In this document: positions 7,864-16,687 of the stretch, in pieces | Numbering within the stretch: position 1 is the stretch's first letter | How the letters are laid out: the number at the start of each line of letters is the position of its first letter | Assembly: GCF_008017805.1 (NCBI RefSeq) | Contig: NZ_VRTT01000006.1 | Span: 62,001 to 126,000, forward strand | Origin: Paenibacillus sp. N3.4 | GTDB lineage: Bacteria; Bacillota; Bacilli; Paenibacillales; NBRC-103111 | Reading direction: 5' to 3' | DNA length: 64,000 bases | The notes under the pieces: generated by a model | Database searches by the model: none | Seen by the model: only the letters and a program-made list of their open reading frames with translations | Told to the model about the DNA's origin: nothing | Translations under genes and position numbers: made by a program

Positions 7864-9463
7864 TTACAAGTGTAGATACCCTTGTTCGGTTAAAAAAGAC
7901 TCAAAGACAGGTGAAACCGTCATCTGGGTAAAAAGCACTTTCGCCAGATTAAACTTCCGTTGCTTGAGCAGTTCTTCACCAAGCATGGATTGGATTTTTG
8001 CCAATTCTTCCTCTTGAATCTGGTGATACAGTTCTACCGTTACTTTGCGCCCGTCATCCAAAATGCCAAGCGGATGGTGGATCCACTGCCACAACTGTGA
8101 CCGTGATATTTCCGCTGTTGCCACATCTTCCATCAAGTGGTTGATCGGTACGGCACCGAAACCACGCAACCAAGCTTCTAAATATTGGATTCCAACACTG
8201 ATGTTCGTCCGGATACCATTCTCTGTAATCGGCCCTTGCGGTACCTCCAATAGTTGCTCAGGGCAAATAACGACGCCAGATAATTGCCTTCCTATTTGAT
8301 TAGGTGTCGGCATATGTTCATCGAATACCGCTTTCGCTACAGGTACTAATCCCGGATGAGCCACCCATGTTCCGTCGTGACCACTTGTCACCTCACGCAG
8401 CTTATCTGCTCGCACCTTCTCCATCGCTTCTTCGTTTGCTTGCGGATTATTCTTCACCGGAATCTGTGCGGCCATGCCGCCAATGCAAGGAGCATGACGC
8501 TTATGACAGGTTTGAATGGCGAGCAGTGAGTAAGCTTTCATAAATGGTGATTCCATCGTGACGAGTTTACGGTCGGGGACGATAACGAGAGGCTGCTTCT
8601 GCATTTTTTTAATATAACTGAATATATAATCCCACCTTCCGCAGTTCAACCCTGCACTATGTTCTCGAAGTTCATACAATATTTCATCCATTTCAAAAGC
8701 CGCGAGAATCGTCTCGATCAGCACCGTAGCTTTTATTGAGCCAGTCGGAATTCCTAGTACCTGCTGAGCAAAGATGAAAACCTCGTTCCAAAGTCGTGCT
8801 TCCAAATGGCTCTCCAGCTTGGGTAAGTAAAAATAAGGCCCGCTTCCTTGCTGAATCAGCAACTTTGCATTATGAAATAAGAATACGCCAAAATCAAATA
8901 ATGAACCTGATACCGGATGCCGTCGACCTTCATATGCTTCTCTTCCAAATGCCAGCCCCTGGGACGAACTTTGAGTACTGCTGTCTGATCCTGAAGGCAA
9001 TAGCTTTTCCCCTCTCCGCTGGTGAACGAAATTGTTCGACGAACAGCATCGTGCAGATTCACTTGCCCCTCCATCGTATTATTCCATGTCGGTGAATTCG
9101 CGTCCTCGAAGTCAGCCATATAAACGTAAGCGCCAGAGTTAAGCGCATTTATAACCATCTTCCGGTCGCGGCCGGACCTGTTATTTCGACACGACGGTCT
9201 TGCAAATCTGCAGGAAGTGGCGCTATCGTCCAATAGCTGTTGCGAATCTCTTCCGTTTCCAACAGGAAATCCGGCAGCTCTCCTTCATCTATTCGAGTTT
9301 GCCTCCACTTGCGCTGATCCATGAGCTCTCGCCGTTTGACTCTAAAGGTTCGCTCAAGTAACGCCACGAATGCGAGTACTTCAGGGGTAAGAATTCGCCG
9401 TTTCTCTTCTTCCAAAGTCAGATCTTCGAGTTCAATTCCCGTCATCATCGTTTGATCGATCAA
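7864..9463 (-). pseudogene. aceB: Malate synthase A, two frameshifts
   Basis: Condenses acetyl-CoA with glyoxylate to malate, the second step of the glyoxylate shunt. Three overlapping reading frames together give a full-length protein of about 530 residues. The first, from TTG 9463, reaches DRRVEITGP. The second resumes at [20 protein letters not shown] after an indel at about 9165-9174. The third resumes at [18 protein letters not shown] after loss of one C near 8913. The C-terminal part is intact (ARLWNEVFIFAQQVLGIP, TSGHDGTWVAHPGLVP). No residues are lost between the pieces, so a sequencing error is as likely as a real mutation. It is co-transcribed with aceA, 33 bp upstream. Confidence 0.85.
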
Positions 9464-9496
9464 TATCCTCAGCTCCTTAGTCTTCTGTCATTGATA

Positions 9497-10778
9497 TTAA
9501 TGGGCAAATTGCTCCTCTTCCGTTGAACCGGAAAGCGCGGTTGTGGAGGAAGTGCCGCTTGTAATCACTTGGGATACTCCGTCAAAATAACCCGTTCCTA
9601 CTTCACGTTGATGGCGTGTCGCTTCATAACCGCGAGCTTCGCTGGCAAATTCCGTCTGCTGAAACTGGGAGTAGGCAGCCATGCCACGATCTTTGTAATC
9701 GTGAGCAAGTTCGAACATACTGTGATTCAGGGAATGAAAGCCCGCCAAGGTTACGAATTGGAACTTATAACCCAGTTTGCCGAGCTCTTGCTGGAATTTT
9801 GCAATCGTAGGTTCATCTAGTTTCTTTTTCCAGTTAAACGAGGGCGAGCAGTTATAGGCGAGCATTTTTCCTGGAAATTTCTCATGAATAGCTTCGGCAA
9901 AACGTCTCGCTTCGGCAAGATTAGGTTCCGACGTTTCACACCAAACCATATCCGCATATGCGCATAAGCCAACCCTCGGGATATTGCTTGATCCAACCCT
10001 GCATGCACATAAAAGAATCCTTCAGGTGAACGTTCGCCAGTTAAAAACGCTCGATCATTGTCGTCAATGTCGCTAGTCAGGAGACTTGCTGCATTGGCAT
10101 CCGTTCGGGCGATCAGCACCGTCTCCACACCCATGACATCTGCGGCCAGCCTTGCTGCGATTAGATTTTTCACGGCCTGCTGCGTTGGCAGCAGCACTTT
10201 GCCACCCAAATGACCGCATTTCTTTTCGGAGGAGAGCTGATCCTCGAAATGGACAGCGGCGGCTCCTGCTTCAATCATGCCCTTCATCAGTTCGAATACG
10301 TTTAGGGGTCCGCCGAAGCCTGCTTCCGCATCTGCCACGATGGGAAGATAGAAGTCGATGCTTCCCTTACCTTCCGCATGCTGGATTTGATCGGCGCGCT
10401 GCAATGCTTGATTTATTCTTTGCACCACGTTGGGTACACTGTTTGCTGGGTAAAGACTTTGATCGGGATACATATGACCGGATAAGTTCGCATCTGCGGC
10501 AACTTGCCAACCGCTTACATAAATGGCTTTAAGTCCTGCTTTCGCTTGTTGCACAGCTTGATTGCCGGTTAGAGCGCCAAGTGCGGGTACAAAGTCTTCT
10601 TCATTTATCCGCTCCCAAAATTTAAGTGCTCCCTGCTCAGCGAGTGTCTGTTCAATCAATACCGAGCCCCGTAAGCGAAGCACATCCTCAACAGAATAAG
10701 GTCGAGATATCCCTTCGAATCGCTTGGAATTCCAGCTCATTTGCAGTTGTTCGCGTTGACTTTGTTTGCTCATGATCA
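9497..10778 (-). pseudogene. aceA: Isocitrate lyase, one frameshift
   Basis: Cleaves isocitrate to glyoxylate and succinate, opening the glyoxylate shunt. The combined protein is about 427 residues, the normal length. The signature [16 protein letters not shown] is present, as are [16 protein letters not shown] and [20 protein letters not shown]. The frame shifts near 9959-9961: GLAYAH should continue as [17 protein letters not shown], which needs one added base after GCGC. ATG 10778, with AAAGGAG upstream, is preferred; ATG 10773 is possible. It lies between a zinc-ribbon gene and aceB in one operon. Confidence 0.88.
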
Positions 10779-10805
10779 TTTGCACTCCTTTATGATGGAT
10801 GATTT

Positions 10806-10973
10806 TTAAAAGGAAACGTCTAGAAATCCGCTGCCGCCGCAAACTCGGCAAGTGTTAGGCCATAGTACACGGTCCTGACCAAAAGGGATCGATATCCCCT
10901 CTTTGTGAAAATGCTCGTCTGTGTTTCTCATTTCTTCTAATTCACCATTTCCTTGGCATGTTGGACAATCCAT
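10806..10973 (-). CDS. Small CxxCxGxG zinc-ribbon protein
   Basis: A 55-residue frame from ATG 10973 with a perfect AGGAGGA site nine bases upstream. It begins [10 protein letters not shown] and ends near [10 protein letters not shown], giving two CxxCxGxG motifs of the DnaJ zinc-finger type about 40 residues apart that could bind one zinc. It ends 27 bp before aceA and is the first gene of the zinc-ribbon-aceA-aceB operon. I do not recognise a named family. A role as chaperone-like adaptor or redox sensor for isocitrate lyase is only a guess. Confidence 0.75.
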   Translation of the reverse strand: MDCPTCQGNGELEEMRNTDEHFHKEGISIPFGQDRVLWPNTCRVCGGSGFLDVSF

Positions 10974-10991
10974 GGTTGCTTCCTCCTCGAA

Positions 10992-11051
10992 TGTATTAAT
11001 ACAGATTCATTTTGTAATTTAATTTATAACACATTAATTCAATGTTTACAA
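10992..11051 (-). promoter_or_regulatory. Promoter and palindromic operator of the zinc-ribbon-aceA-aceB operon
   Basis: On the minus strand TTGTAA (11046-11051), a 17-bp spacer and TATAAA (11023-11028) form a sigma-A-like promoter. The perfect palindrome TGTATTAATACA lies at 10992-11003, 19 bp downstream of the -10 box. The same palindrome stands at the same distance from another promoter at 11462. Confidence 0.6.
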
Positions 11052-11144
11052 CGGTATTTTATAAAACATATAAATTTATTTTAAATGTACTATAACATTT
11101 AAAACAATACACACTCATGAGTATTCCCTTCTCGCACACAAGAA

Positions 11145-11170
11145 AAGCCTGCCGAATTTTCGGCAGGCTT
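11145..11170 (-). terminator. Terminator after the 65-residue gene
   Basis: A perfect 12-bp stem AAGCCTGCCGAA / TTCGGCAGGCTT with a two-base spacer is followed on the minus strand by TTTTCTT. Confidence 0.8.
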
Positions 11171-11202
11171 CTCATTACATTTTATGACATTTACGACTGA
11201 AC

Positions 11203-11400
11203 TTATCCCTTATCTGCTTCATAATCGAAGGCATAATGGAGTGTCAAAAACAAAGGTGATAAGGGATAGAATGCCGTTTCACCACATTCATCGTGTTCCG
11301 TAACTTTTTCCCGATTTGCAACAGCTCTTTGGAAGTCATAGGCCCGTAAATTTGCAAATTTCTTTCTTGCAGGCTCCATCGAAGATGCCAAGCTACTCAT
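11203..11400 (-). CDS. Hypothetical protein of 65 residues
   Basis: No family recognised. The N-terminal half is basic (PARKKFANLRAYDFQRAVAN), a short acidic HDEC segment follows, and the C-terminus is aromatic and hydrophobic (FYPLSPLFLTLHYAFDYE). There is no clear membrane helix. ATG 11400 is chosen because AAGGGAGAG lies eight bases upstream; ATG 11406 is closer than usual to that site. It is a single-gene transcript with its own promoter and terminator. It shares a palindromic operator with the aceA operon, so it may belong to the same response. Confidence 0.55.
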   Translation of the reverse strand: MSSLASSMEPARKKFANLRAYDFQRAVANREKVTEHDECGETAFYPLSPLFLTLHYAFDYEADKG

Positions 11401-11430
11401 AAACATCTCTCCCTTCAACATTATCACAAC

Positions 11431-11491
11431 TGTATTAATACATAAGTATAATATATTTTATATTATATAATTAACTGAAACACTTATGCAA
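11431..11491 (-). promoter_or_regulatory. Promoter and palindromic operator of the 65-residue gene
   Basis: On the minus strand TTGCAT (11486-11491), an 18-bp spacer and a perfect TATAAT (11462-11467). TGTATTAATACA at 11431-11442 lies 19 bp downstream of the -10 box, exactly as in front of the aceA operon. Confidence 0.65.
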
Positions 11492-11552
11492 TAATATAAA
11501 TTAAAAATTAATTATTATATATAAAAACCCACAATTAGTGCGCATAGATATA

Positions 11553-11580
11553 GGAAAAACCGTCAGTTCCCTGACGGTCC
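11553..11580 (-). terminator. Terminator of the phaZ transcript or the downstream RNA
   Basis: Minus-strand ACCGTCAG-GGAA-CTGACGGT is followed by five T residues. It closes the structured stretch that follows phaZ. Confidence 0.85.
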
Positions 11581-11916
11581 TCTTGGTTTAGCAAACATCC
11601 CTCATTGTGCCCCTGCTGTCAACCTTGACGCATATCCGTGCTCCAACAGCGTTAAGGTATTGCAAATTGCTTATTCATGCTCCTATCGCCTCATCTTGTC
11701 GAATAAGACCACTGGGTGTGCTTTTTCGCTCTTTCATGTGACTTTCAGGAGGAATTTCCTATCCATATGACCACGTAGCTTGCTTATTCGAGTTAAATCG
11801 GCCGCTCTCTCACCAATAAGCAATTCGGGTTACCTTATTGCTTGGATCAACCACGTAGACAGCACACAAACCCCTGATCTTGTCTTTCATACATAAAGGG
11901 TAAGCTTCGCTCACCC
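11559..11916 (-). ncRNA. Candidate structured RNA or long 3' leader of phaZ
   Basis: About 350 bases without a usable reading frame on either strand. On the minus strand an 8-bp hairpin GGGTGAGC-GAA-GCTTACCC (11898-11916) lies near the 5' end. Two nested long-range helices then follow: an 11-bp one (11815-11825 with 11665-11675, AATTGCTTATT / AATAAGCAATT) and a 9-bp one (11783-11791 with 11699-11707, TCGAATAAG / CTTATTCGA). A terminator closes the element. CTACGTGGT occurs twice. It may be an independent ncRNA, the structured 3' end of the phaZ message, or a remnant of the non-coding end of a mobile element. I do not recognise a named RNA family. Confidence 0.5.
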
Positions 11917-11947
11917 CAAAACCTCTAAATTCTTATAGGTAAAAGAT

Positions 11948-13732
11948 CTAGTAATTTATAATAAGTTGAGGTGCATAAGTGCTGTCTTCTCCCCCGTAAA
12001 TCTCCAGAACGTCAGAGGTGATGTCCGCCGGCGTAGTTGCTTTTAACCGAAGCTGTGTTCTACCTGTTTTATTAATATAAGCAAAAGCGCTGGACGGGAG
12101 GCTTACCTCCGTATAGGCGTTATTGGAAGTCGGTACGCTAATCGTCGCGATACTCGAGGCGGAGGCGACCGCTCCATAGTCGCCTTGCTCCAATCCGCTG
12201 ACGGTACCAAAGAAACCATTTTTGATATCAATGCTTATGCTGCTTACTGTTCCTGAAAGTGCTTTGCGATAAATACGCAATTTGGCGCTAGTGATTGCTG
12301 CAGTACTCGGCAGGGAACTGGTATCAAAGGAGAGGATGGTCCTGTAAGTATCAATATTGGACATCCCTTTATCCCCCATTTTGTGAATCGAAGTACTTAA
12401 ACCATCTGCCAATAATTGCCCAACAAAACCATCCTCGATGCCAATCGATGTATAAGTCGATGAATTTCCCCCCGTGCTGATGGTATACGTTTGTGAATGA
12501 ACGGCCTCCACATTGCCTGCTGTATCTACACTAAAGTATTTCAAAGTGGTCGTATTGCTAATCGCGATTGCACTTGAATATTTAGTGGAGCTCGTATTAG
12601 GCGTACTGCCGTCTAAGGTATAGTACGTTGTTGCTGATTTATTGGACGAGAGTGTAACCGAGACCGGTGAGCTGAATGTCCCTCCAGCCGGTGAGGCTGT
12701 AGTTATAGGGGGTGTCGTATCAACGCCACCTCCACTATCCCCACCGCCATTCATCGGATGAGCCATAAAGAAATCATAGGATAGCTGAGTAGCATTCGGT
12801 CCTTGAGGATCAGTAAATGAACCCGAGCTGCTGCCACCGGACCAGGCATGCCCCATAGAGGTGACGGCATACTTTTGCATGACGATGCTGCCTGTAGTGC
12901 TGTCCTTATAGCTGTACACTGTATAACTGCGCCCCCCTGATCTCGTTCCATTTTGGGTACTGTCTGCTTGGTCGTTGATATTCTTGTTCGCTATCCCGTC
13001 TGATGCCATATCGTTAGTCTGCGCCCATTGGGAGATCACTTGGTTCCCGTTGACAGGATAGACGGTGTAATCAGACGTCCCGTGGAACACAATAACGGGT
13101 ACGACTCTTTTATTGCTTCCCATTGCAGAATATGCGGCATTTCCTTGTGCAACCGGATCTGGACCGCCACTCATCATTGCAGTGTTGGCCGCAGTCAAGG
13201 TTGTTGCTGATTTATACTCCAAACCAGAGCTGACATTGATGGCGGCGAATAGATCAGGATAAGTGACGCCCATGATAACGGACATAGCCGCACCGGCAGA
13301 TAACCCCGCCATATATATGCGATTACTGTCGATGGTATATTGGCTCTTCACCTGACCAACCATACCCGCTATAAGTGCCGGCTCTCCGCTTCCTCGGGAT
13401 TGATGGGCCGGATCATACCAGTTCCAGCATTTATTTTGATTGGCGGATGACGGTTGATCAGGATAGATGACGATAAATTTTTTGGATTCAGCTAGCGTGT
13501 TCATCTGCGTGCCGGCAGCAAACTGATCTGGATCTTGTGTGCATCCATGCAGCATCACAATCATTGGAACTGCGGTACCCTGTTGGTAACCGCTCGGAAC
13601 ATATATCTTATAGGTTCTATTGTTGTAAGTTTGTGATGTGAAGGTCCCAGCTGCTTCGGCGGCAGGCATGATCGACATGATTAGGGCAGCCATTAGAGCG
13701 CTAACTATCCATTTGCGAATCATTTTTTTCAT
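11948..13732 (-). CDS. phaZ: Secreted poly(3-hydroxybutyrate) depolymerase-type esterase
   Basis: About 594 residues. A signal peptide covers residues 1-28 (ending AAEAA). The PHB-depolymerase family alpha/beta-hydrolase domain follows (about 30-330) with LHGCTQDP at 61, nucleophile Ser145 in GLSAGAAMS, Asp221 in HGTSDY and His295 in GHAWSGG. After a glycine linker come a chitobiase-like C-terminal domain (about 344-420, YYTLDGSTPN) and a DNRLRE-type beta domain (about 430-594), probably for polymer or surface binding. It should hydrolyse extracellular PHB to 3-hydroxybutyrate; an acetyl-ester hydrolase role is the main alternative. ATG 13732 is chosen, eight bases after GGAGG. A cre-like site lies 25 bp upstream. 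Confidence 0.85.
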   Translation of the reverse strand: MKKMIRKWIVSALMAALIMSIMPAAEAAGTFTSQTYNNRTYKIYVPSGYQQGTAVPMIVMLHGCTQDPDQFAAGTQMNTLAESKKFIVIYPDQPSSANQNKCWNWYDPAHQSRGSGEPALIAGMVGQVKSQYTIDSNRIYMAGLSAGAAMSVIMGVTYPDLFAAINVSSGLEYKSATTLTAANTAMMSGGPDPVAQGNAAYSAMGSNKRVVPVIVFHGTSDYTVYPVNGNQVISQWAQTNDMASDGIANKNINDQADSTQNGTRSGGRSYTVYSYKDSTTGSIVMQKYAVTSMGHAWSGGSSSGSFTDPQGPNATQLSYDFFMAHPMNGGGDSGGGVDTTPPITTASPAGGTFSSPVSVTLSSNKSATTYYTLDGSTPNTSSTKYSSAIAISNTTTLKYFSVDTAGNVEAVHSQTYTISTGGNSSTYTSIGIEDGFVGQLLADGLSTSIHKMGDKGMSNIDTYRTILSFDTSSLPSTAAITSAKLRIYRKALSGTVSSISIDIKNGFFGTVSGLEQGDYGAVASASSIATISVPTSNNAYTEVSLPSSAFAYINKTGRTQLRLKATTPADITSDVLEIYGGEDSTYAPQLIINY

Positions 13733-13756
13733 AAGGAATTCCTCCATTCGAATGGT

Positions 13757-13770
13757 TGTATCCGCTTACA
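13757..13770 (-). promoter_or_regulatory. cre-like site before phaZ
   Basis: TGTATCCGCTTACA (minus strand TGTAAGCGGATACA) matches the CcpA consensus TGWAANCGNTNWCA at all but one fixed position. It is 25 bp upstream of the start codon, suggesting carbon catabolite repression. Confidence 0.55.
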
Positions 13771-13923
13771 TTTTAAAGCGTCGAAATACTAGTAAAAATA
13801 GATTTATCTAACGATTTGAATTCCATCATCTCCTTAGCTCCCTATTTTCAGGTGACTTCTAGGAAAGCGCCTCTAAACAACACAATATCATGCCGGAGTT
13901 ACTAATGAGTTACAAAAAATCCC

Positions 13924-13968
13924 AAAACAAAAAGCAATAACGACATTGCCGTCATTGCTTTTTGTTTT
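13924..13968 (-). terminator. Terminator of the livK-fabG operon
   Basis: AAAACAAAAAGCAATAACG pairs with CGTCATTGCTTTTTGTTTT around a short loop, 34 bp beyond the fabG stop. Confidence 0.8.
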
Positions 13969-14001
13969 CAAGCTAGGTTAGGGCCGAACCCACAACGAAC
14001 G

Positions 14002-14742
14002 TTAAATAGACAGACCACCATTCACTTCCAGCACAGTTCCATTCACATAGTCTGATTCGTGCGAGGCCAAGAACAAATACGCATAAGCAATGTCTATCGC
14101 TGTTCCCAGCCTGCGTAATGGTACTTTCTCAAGCATACCCTGCAGCACTTTCTCAGGTACGCTAGCTACCATGCCTGTGTGTACATAGCCTGGCGCTACC
14201 GCATTGACATTAATGCCTTTAAAGCCGAGCTCCTTAGCCCAAGTCTTAGTCACTCCGATGACTCCCGCTTTTGCTGCGGCGTAATTCGTCTGCCCGAGAT
14301 TTCCTTGCACGCCCACAATGGAAGAGGTATTGATGATTTTGCCGCTGCCATTCTTTATCATATGGGGAGCTACCGTGCGGGTACAATAAAACACGCCGTT
14401 CAAATTCACATTCAGGACGCTATGCCATTGCTCGGGGGTCATTTTGGACAGCATGGCATCTTGCGTGATCCCCGCATTATTAATCAATATGTCGATTGCG
14501 CCATATTGCTCGGATACTTGGGCCACCATCTGCTCTACACTCTCTAGGGAAGACACATCCACCTTAAAAAAGCTAGCTTCCCCGCCAGCCTCCTGAATCA
14601 AACGTGCAGTCTCCAGACCGAACTGTTCATTAAATTCAGCAACCGCTACCTTGGCTCCTTGACTTGCAAACAGCAAACAAGCTTCTTTCCCAATCCCGCT
14701 GCCTCCGCCTGTAATTATGGCTGTTTTTCCAGCTAAACGCAT
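14002..14742 (-). CDS. fabG: 3-oxoacyl-(ACP/CoA) reductase, SDR family
   Basis: Short-chain dehydrogenase of 246 residues with the NADP(H) motif TGGGSGIG at 11-18, INNAG near 88, and the catalytic Ser and Tyr-x3-Lys in NTSSIVG and NYAAAK. The sequence is FabG/PhaB-like and should interconvert 3-oxoacyl and 3-hydroxyacyl thioesters. It is the last gene of the Liv-transporter operon, not of a fatty-acid synthesis cluster. A catabolic role on 3-hydroxyacyl-CoA, or a condensation-product reductase beside the KASIII-like protein, is therefore more likely than housekeeping FabG. Confidence 0.85.
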   Translation of the reverse strand: MRLAGKTAIITGGGSGIGKEACLLFASQGAKVAVAEFNEQFGLETARLIQEAGGEASFFKVDVSSLESVEQMVAQVSEQYGAIDILINNAGITQDAMLSKMTPEQWHSVLNVNLNGVFYCTRTVAPHMIKNGSGKIINTSSIVGVQGNLGQTNYAAAKAGVIGVTKTWAKELGFKGINVNAVAPGYVHTGMVASVPEKVLQGMLEKVPLRRLGTAIDIAYAYLFLASHESDYVNGTVLEVNGGLSI

Positions 14743-14763
14743 CTGTCCACACTTCCCTTTTAT

Positions 14764-15666
14764 TTATTCCAACACGAATTGAGCAATCTGATCCGACAGC
14801 CACTGGGCATCATCTATTTGCGGGGCATGACCAAAGCCTTTCCCTTCTGCGAGGGTCAAGCGTTCTCCTAGATCCTGAATGAGTTCTTCTGTCATTTGAC
14901 GGGCAATAACGAGATCGTCCGTCCCTTGCACACAAAGTATTGGACAGCTTACACGTTTGAGAGCCCCTGTGCCTGGAGAACATTCATGCGGCTCATTGGT
15001 CATATTAAATATATTGAGCGCATGGTATACATCGATTAAATTGCGCTGGAGCAGCATCTCGTCTAAGTAAGCTTCATATCGCTTCTCAGATGGCTTGGCG
15101 GTACTGAACACAACTGCATCATAGATAGCGCGGAGCAAACCCTTATCCCCACGTTCAATCGCACTTTCCATCATACGAGACTTCTCTTGAGCAGCAATTT
15201 CATCCCAAGTCGTAAGTCGCCGCAACTCCGAAGACTTACCTTCAGCCTCTGCAGCATAAAACGGATACCCCCGCGTGGACATCGATGCCAGCAAAATAAT
15301 AGCCCGAACACGGTCAGGTATCATCGATCCCAACTGCAAAGCTGCCCCTCCACCTGTCGACCAGCCGAGAATGGAGAACTGTGACCAGCCAACTGTATTT
15401 ACAAACAACAACAAGTCTTCAGCGAAATCCTCAATATGGCGAATCGGTCGATGATAGGAAGAGAGCCCAAAGCCCCTTAAATCAACGGCAATAACTTGAA
15501 AACGCTTATCTAAAGTATCAAACAAGACATCGAAAAATAAGGAAGAGGACATGTTCCCATGCACGAGCAGAAGCGGTTCATCGCCGCCTGATCTTAGACG
15601 ATAAGCCAAAGTTTCACCATTGCTGAGCTCCACTGATTTCAGTTCCACATCGTTCATCATTTTCAT
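14764..15666 (-). CDS. Alpha/beta hydrolase
   Basis: Alpha/beta-hydrolase fold protein of 300 residues. It has the oxyanion segment LLLVHGNMSS near 33, nucleophile elbow GWSTGGGAA near 103 (Ser in GxSxG), acid VQGTDDLVIA near 247 and His in GFGHAPQIDD near 278. There is no signal peptide, so it is cytoplasmic. It follows the KASIII-like gene directly (stop and start adjacent). ATG 15660 has better RBS spacing than 15666. Possible substrates are hydroxyalkanoate oligomers or an acyl-CoA-derived product of the neighbouring enzymes. Confidence 0.8.
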   Translation of the reverse strand: MKMMNDVELKSVELSNGETLAYRLRSGGDEPLLLVHGNMSSSLFFDVLFDTLDKRFQVIAVDLRGFGLSSYHRPIRHIEDFAEDLLLFVNTVGWSQFSILGWSTGGGAALQLGSMIPDRVRAIILLASMSTRGYPFYAAEAEGKSSELRRLTTWDEIAAQEKSRMMESAIERGDKGLLRAIYDAVVFSTAKPSEKRYEAYLDEMLLQRNLIDVYHALNIFNMTNEPHECSPGTGALKRVSCPILCVQGTDDLVIARQMTEELIQDLGERLTLAEGKGFGHAPQIDDAQWLSDQIAQFVLE

Positions 15667-16683
15667 CTACCCCCATTTTAATGTTGTTGCTCCCCAGGCA
15701 TAGCCAATCCCTGCGCTAACAAGGACTACAACGGAACCGGGCTTGATTCGTCCAGAATCAACTCCTAATTCAAGAGATAAGATCTGATCCATCTGACCAA
15801 TATGCCCGTAATCACTTAAATAAATCGATTGATCCTCACGCAGATTAAGTTCTTTGAGCACATAATCATGTGCTGACTTTTTCATATGCAAAATGCCGAT
15901 ATAATCGATATCATGTTCTGTATATCCGCTCCGCTGCAGCGATTGGCGTACCACCGCCAAGAAATTAGCCATCGACTTCTGCTCCAGTCGTTCCTTCATC
16001 CCTTCAGGATCAGGAACGTCGAAGCAGCCGGTTGCGAATCGCTCTTGTTGACCAATATCCGCTTTTTGGGTTCCACCCCCGGGGATAATGACATCCTCGG
16101 AGAAGGAGCCGTCCGTGATGAGGGCGCTCTCTAGCAATAAGTTCCTATTCATCCCTTTACGGAGAATGATTGCGCCACCTCCGGCTGCTAAGTTAAACAT
16201 GAACCGAGTACGCGGATTTCGGTAATCGATCAAATCCCCATTTCGATAGCCGCCAGCAAGCATAACGGTGCGAATCGAAGAATCGGCTAACATCATGCTT
16301 TGAGCGACTTTGAGCGCCATAACGGTCGTACTGCAGCGTAAAGCCACGTCGAAGCCCCAAGCGTTATGCGCGCCAATTTCTTGCTGAAGCTTCAATGCAG
16401 CCGTCCATACGGGATATTCTTTATATTCTTCGCCGATGTAAATGACAAGATCGATTTCCTTCGGGTCTAAGCCTGTTTTCTGAAGCGCTGTCTGCGCCGC
16501 TCGTATTCCCATAGCACAACTGTGATCTTCTTCACCGGGAATAGGCTTCTGAGTAATCCCAAGCTTGGTACGAACAATATGCTCAGGCACACCGGAGGCT
16601 TCGCTGATTTGCTGAGCCGTTATGACCTGCTTGGGGATATACATACCGGTACCGAGAATGCCAATTGATCTGTTATCTGTCAT
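15667..16683 (-). CDS. KASIII-like thiolase-superfamily protein
   Basis: Protein of 338 residues of the FabH/KASIII fold: GILGTGMYIPKQVITAQQI at the N-terminus, the candidate nucleophile Cys in DVALRCSTTVMAL near 114, His in GILHMKKSAH near 265, and GxGYAWGA at the C-terminus. The position normally held by the active-site Asn (GNTS or HGNIG in relatives) reads YGHIGQMD, so Asn is replaced by His. It sits between an orphan small gene and an alpha/beta hydrolase in the Liv operon, far from fatty-acid synthesis genes. It may cleave or condense acyl-CoAs. Which it does cannot be read from the sequence. Confidence 0.75.
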   Translation of the reverse strand: MTDNRSIGILGTGMYIPKQVITAQQISEASGVPEHIVRTKLGITQKPIPGEEDHSCAMGIRAAQTALQKTGLDPKEIDLVIYIGEEYKEYPVWTAALKLQQEIGAHNAWGFDVALRCSTTVMALKVAQSMMLADSSIRTVMLAGGYRNGDLIDYRNPRTRFMFNLAAGGGAIILRKGMNRNLLLESALITDGSFSEDVIIPGGGTQKADIGQQERFATGCFDVPDPEGMKERLEQKSMANFLAVVRQSLQRSGYTEHDIDYIGILHMKKSAHDYVLKELNLREDQSIYLSDYGHIGQMDQILSLELGVDSGRIKPGSVVVLVSAGIGYAWGATTLKWG

Positions 16684-16687
16684 AAGA

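Noticed and set aside
7773-11103. Shared 14-mer CTATAACATTTAAA before ytoI (7773-7786) and upstream of the aceA operon (11090-11103)
   Set aside because: Several chance 14-base matches are expected in 64 kb of AT-rich DNA, and the two copies stand at different distances from their genes.
11578-11916. Group II intron or IS remnant as a firm call
   Set aside because: No domain V-like motif, reverse transcriptase or transposase residue is visible; kept only as one explanation of the structured stretch.
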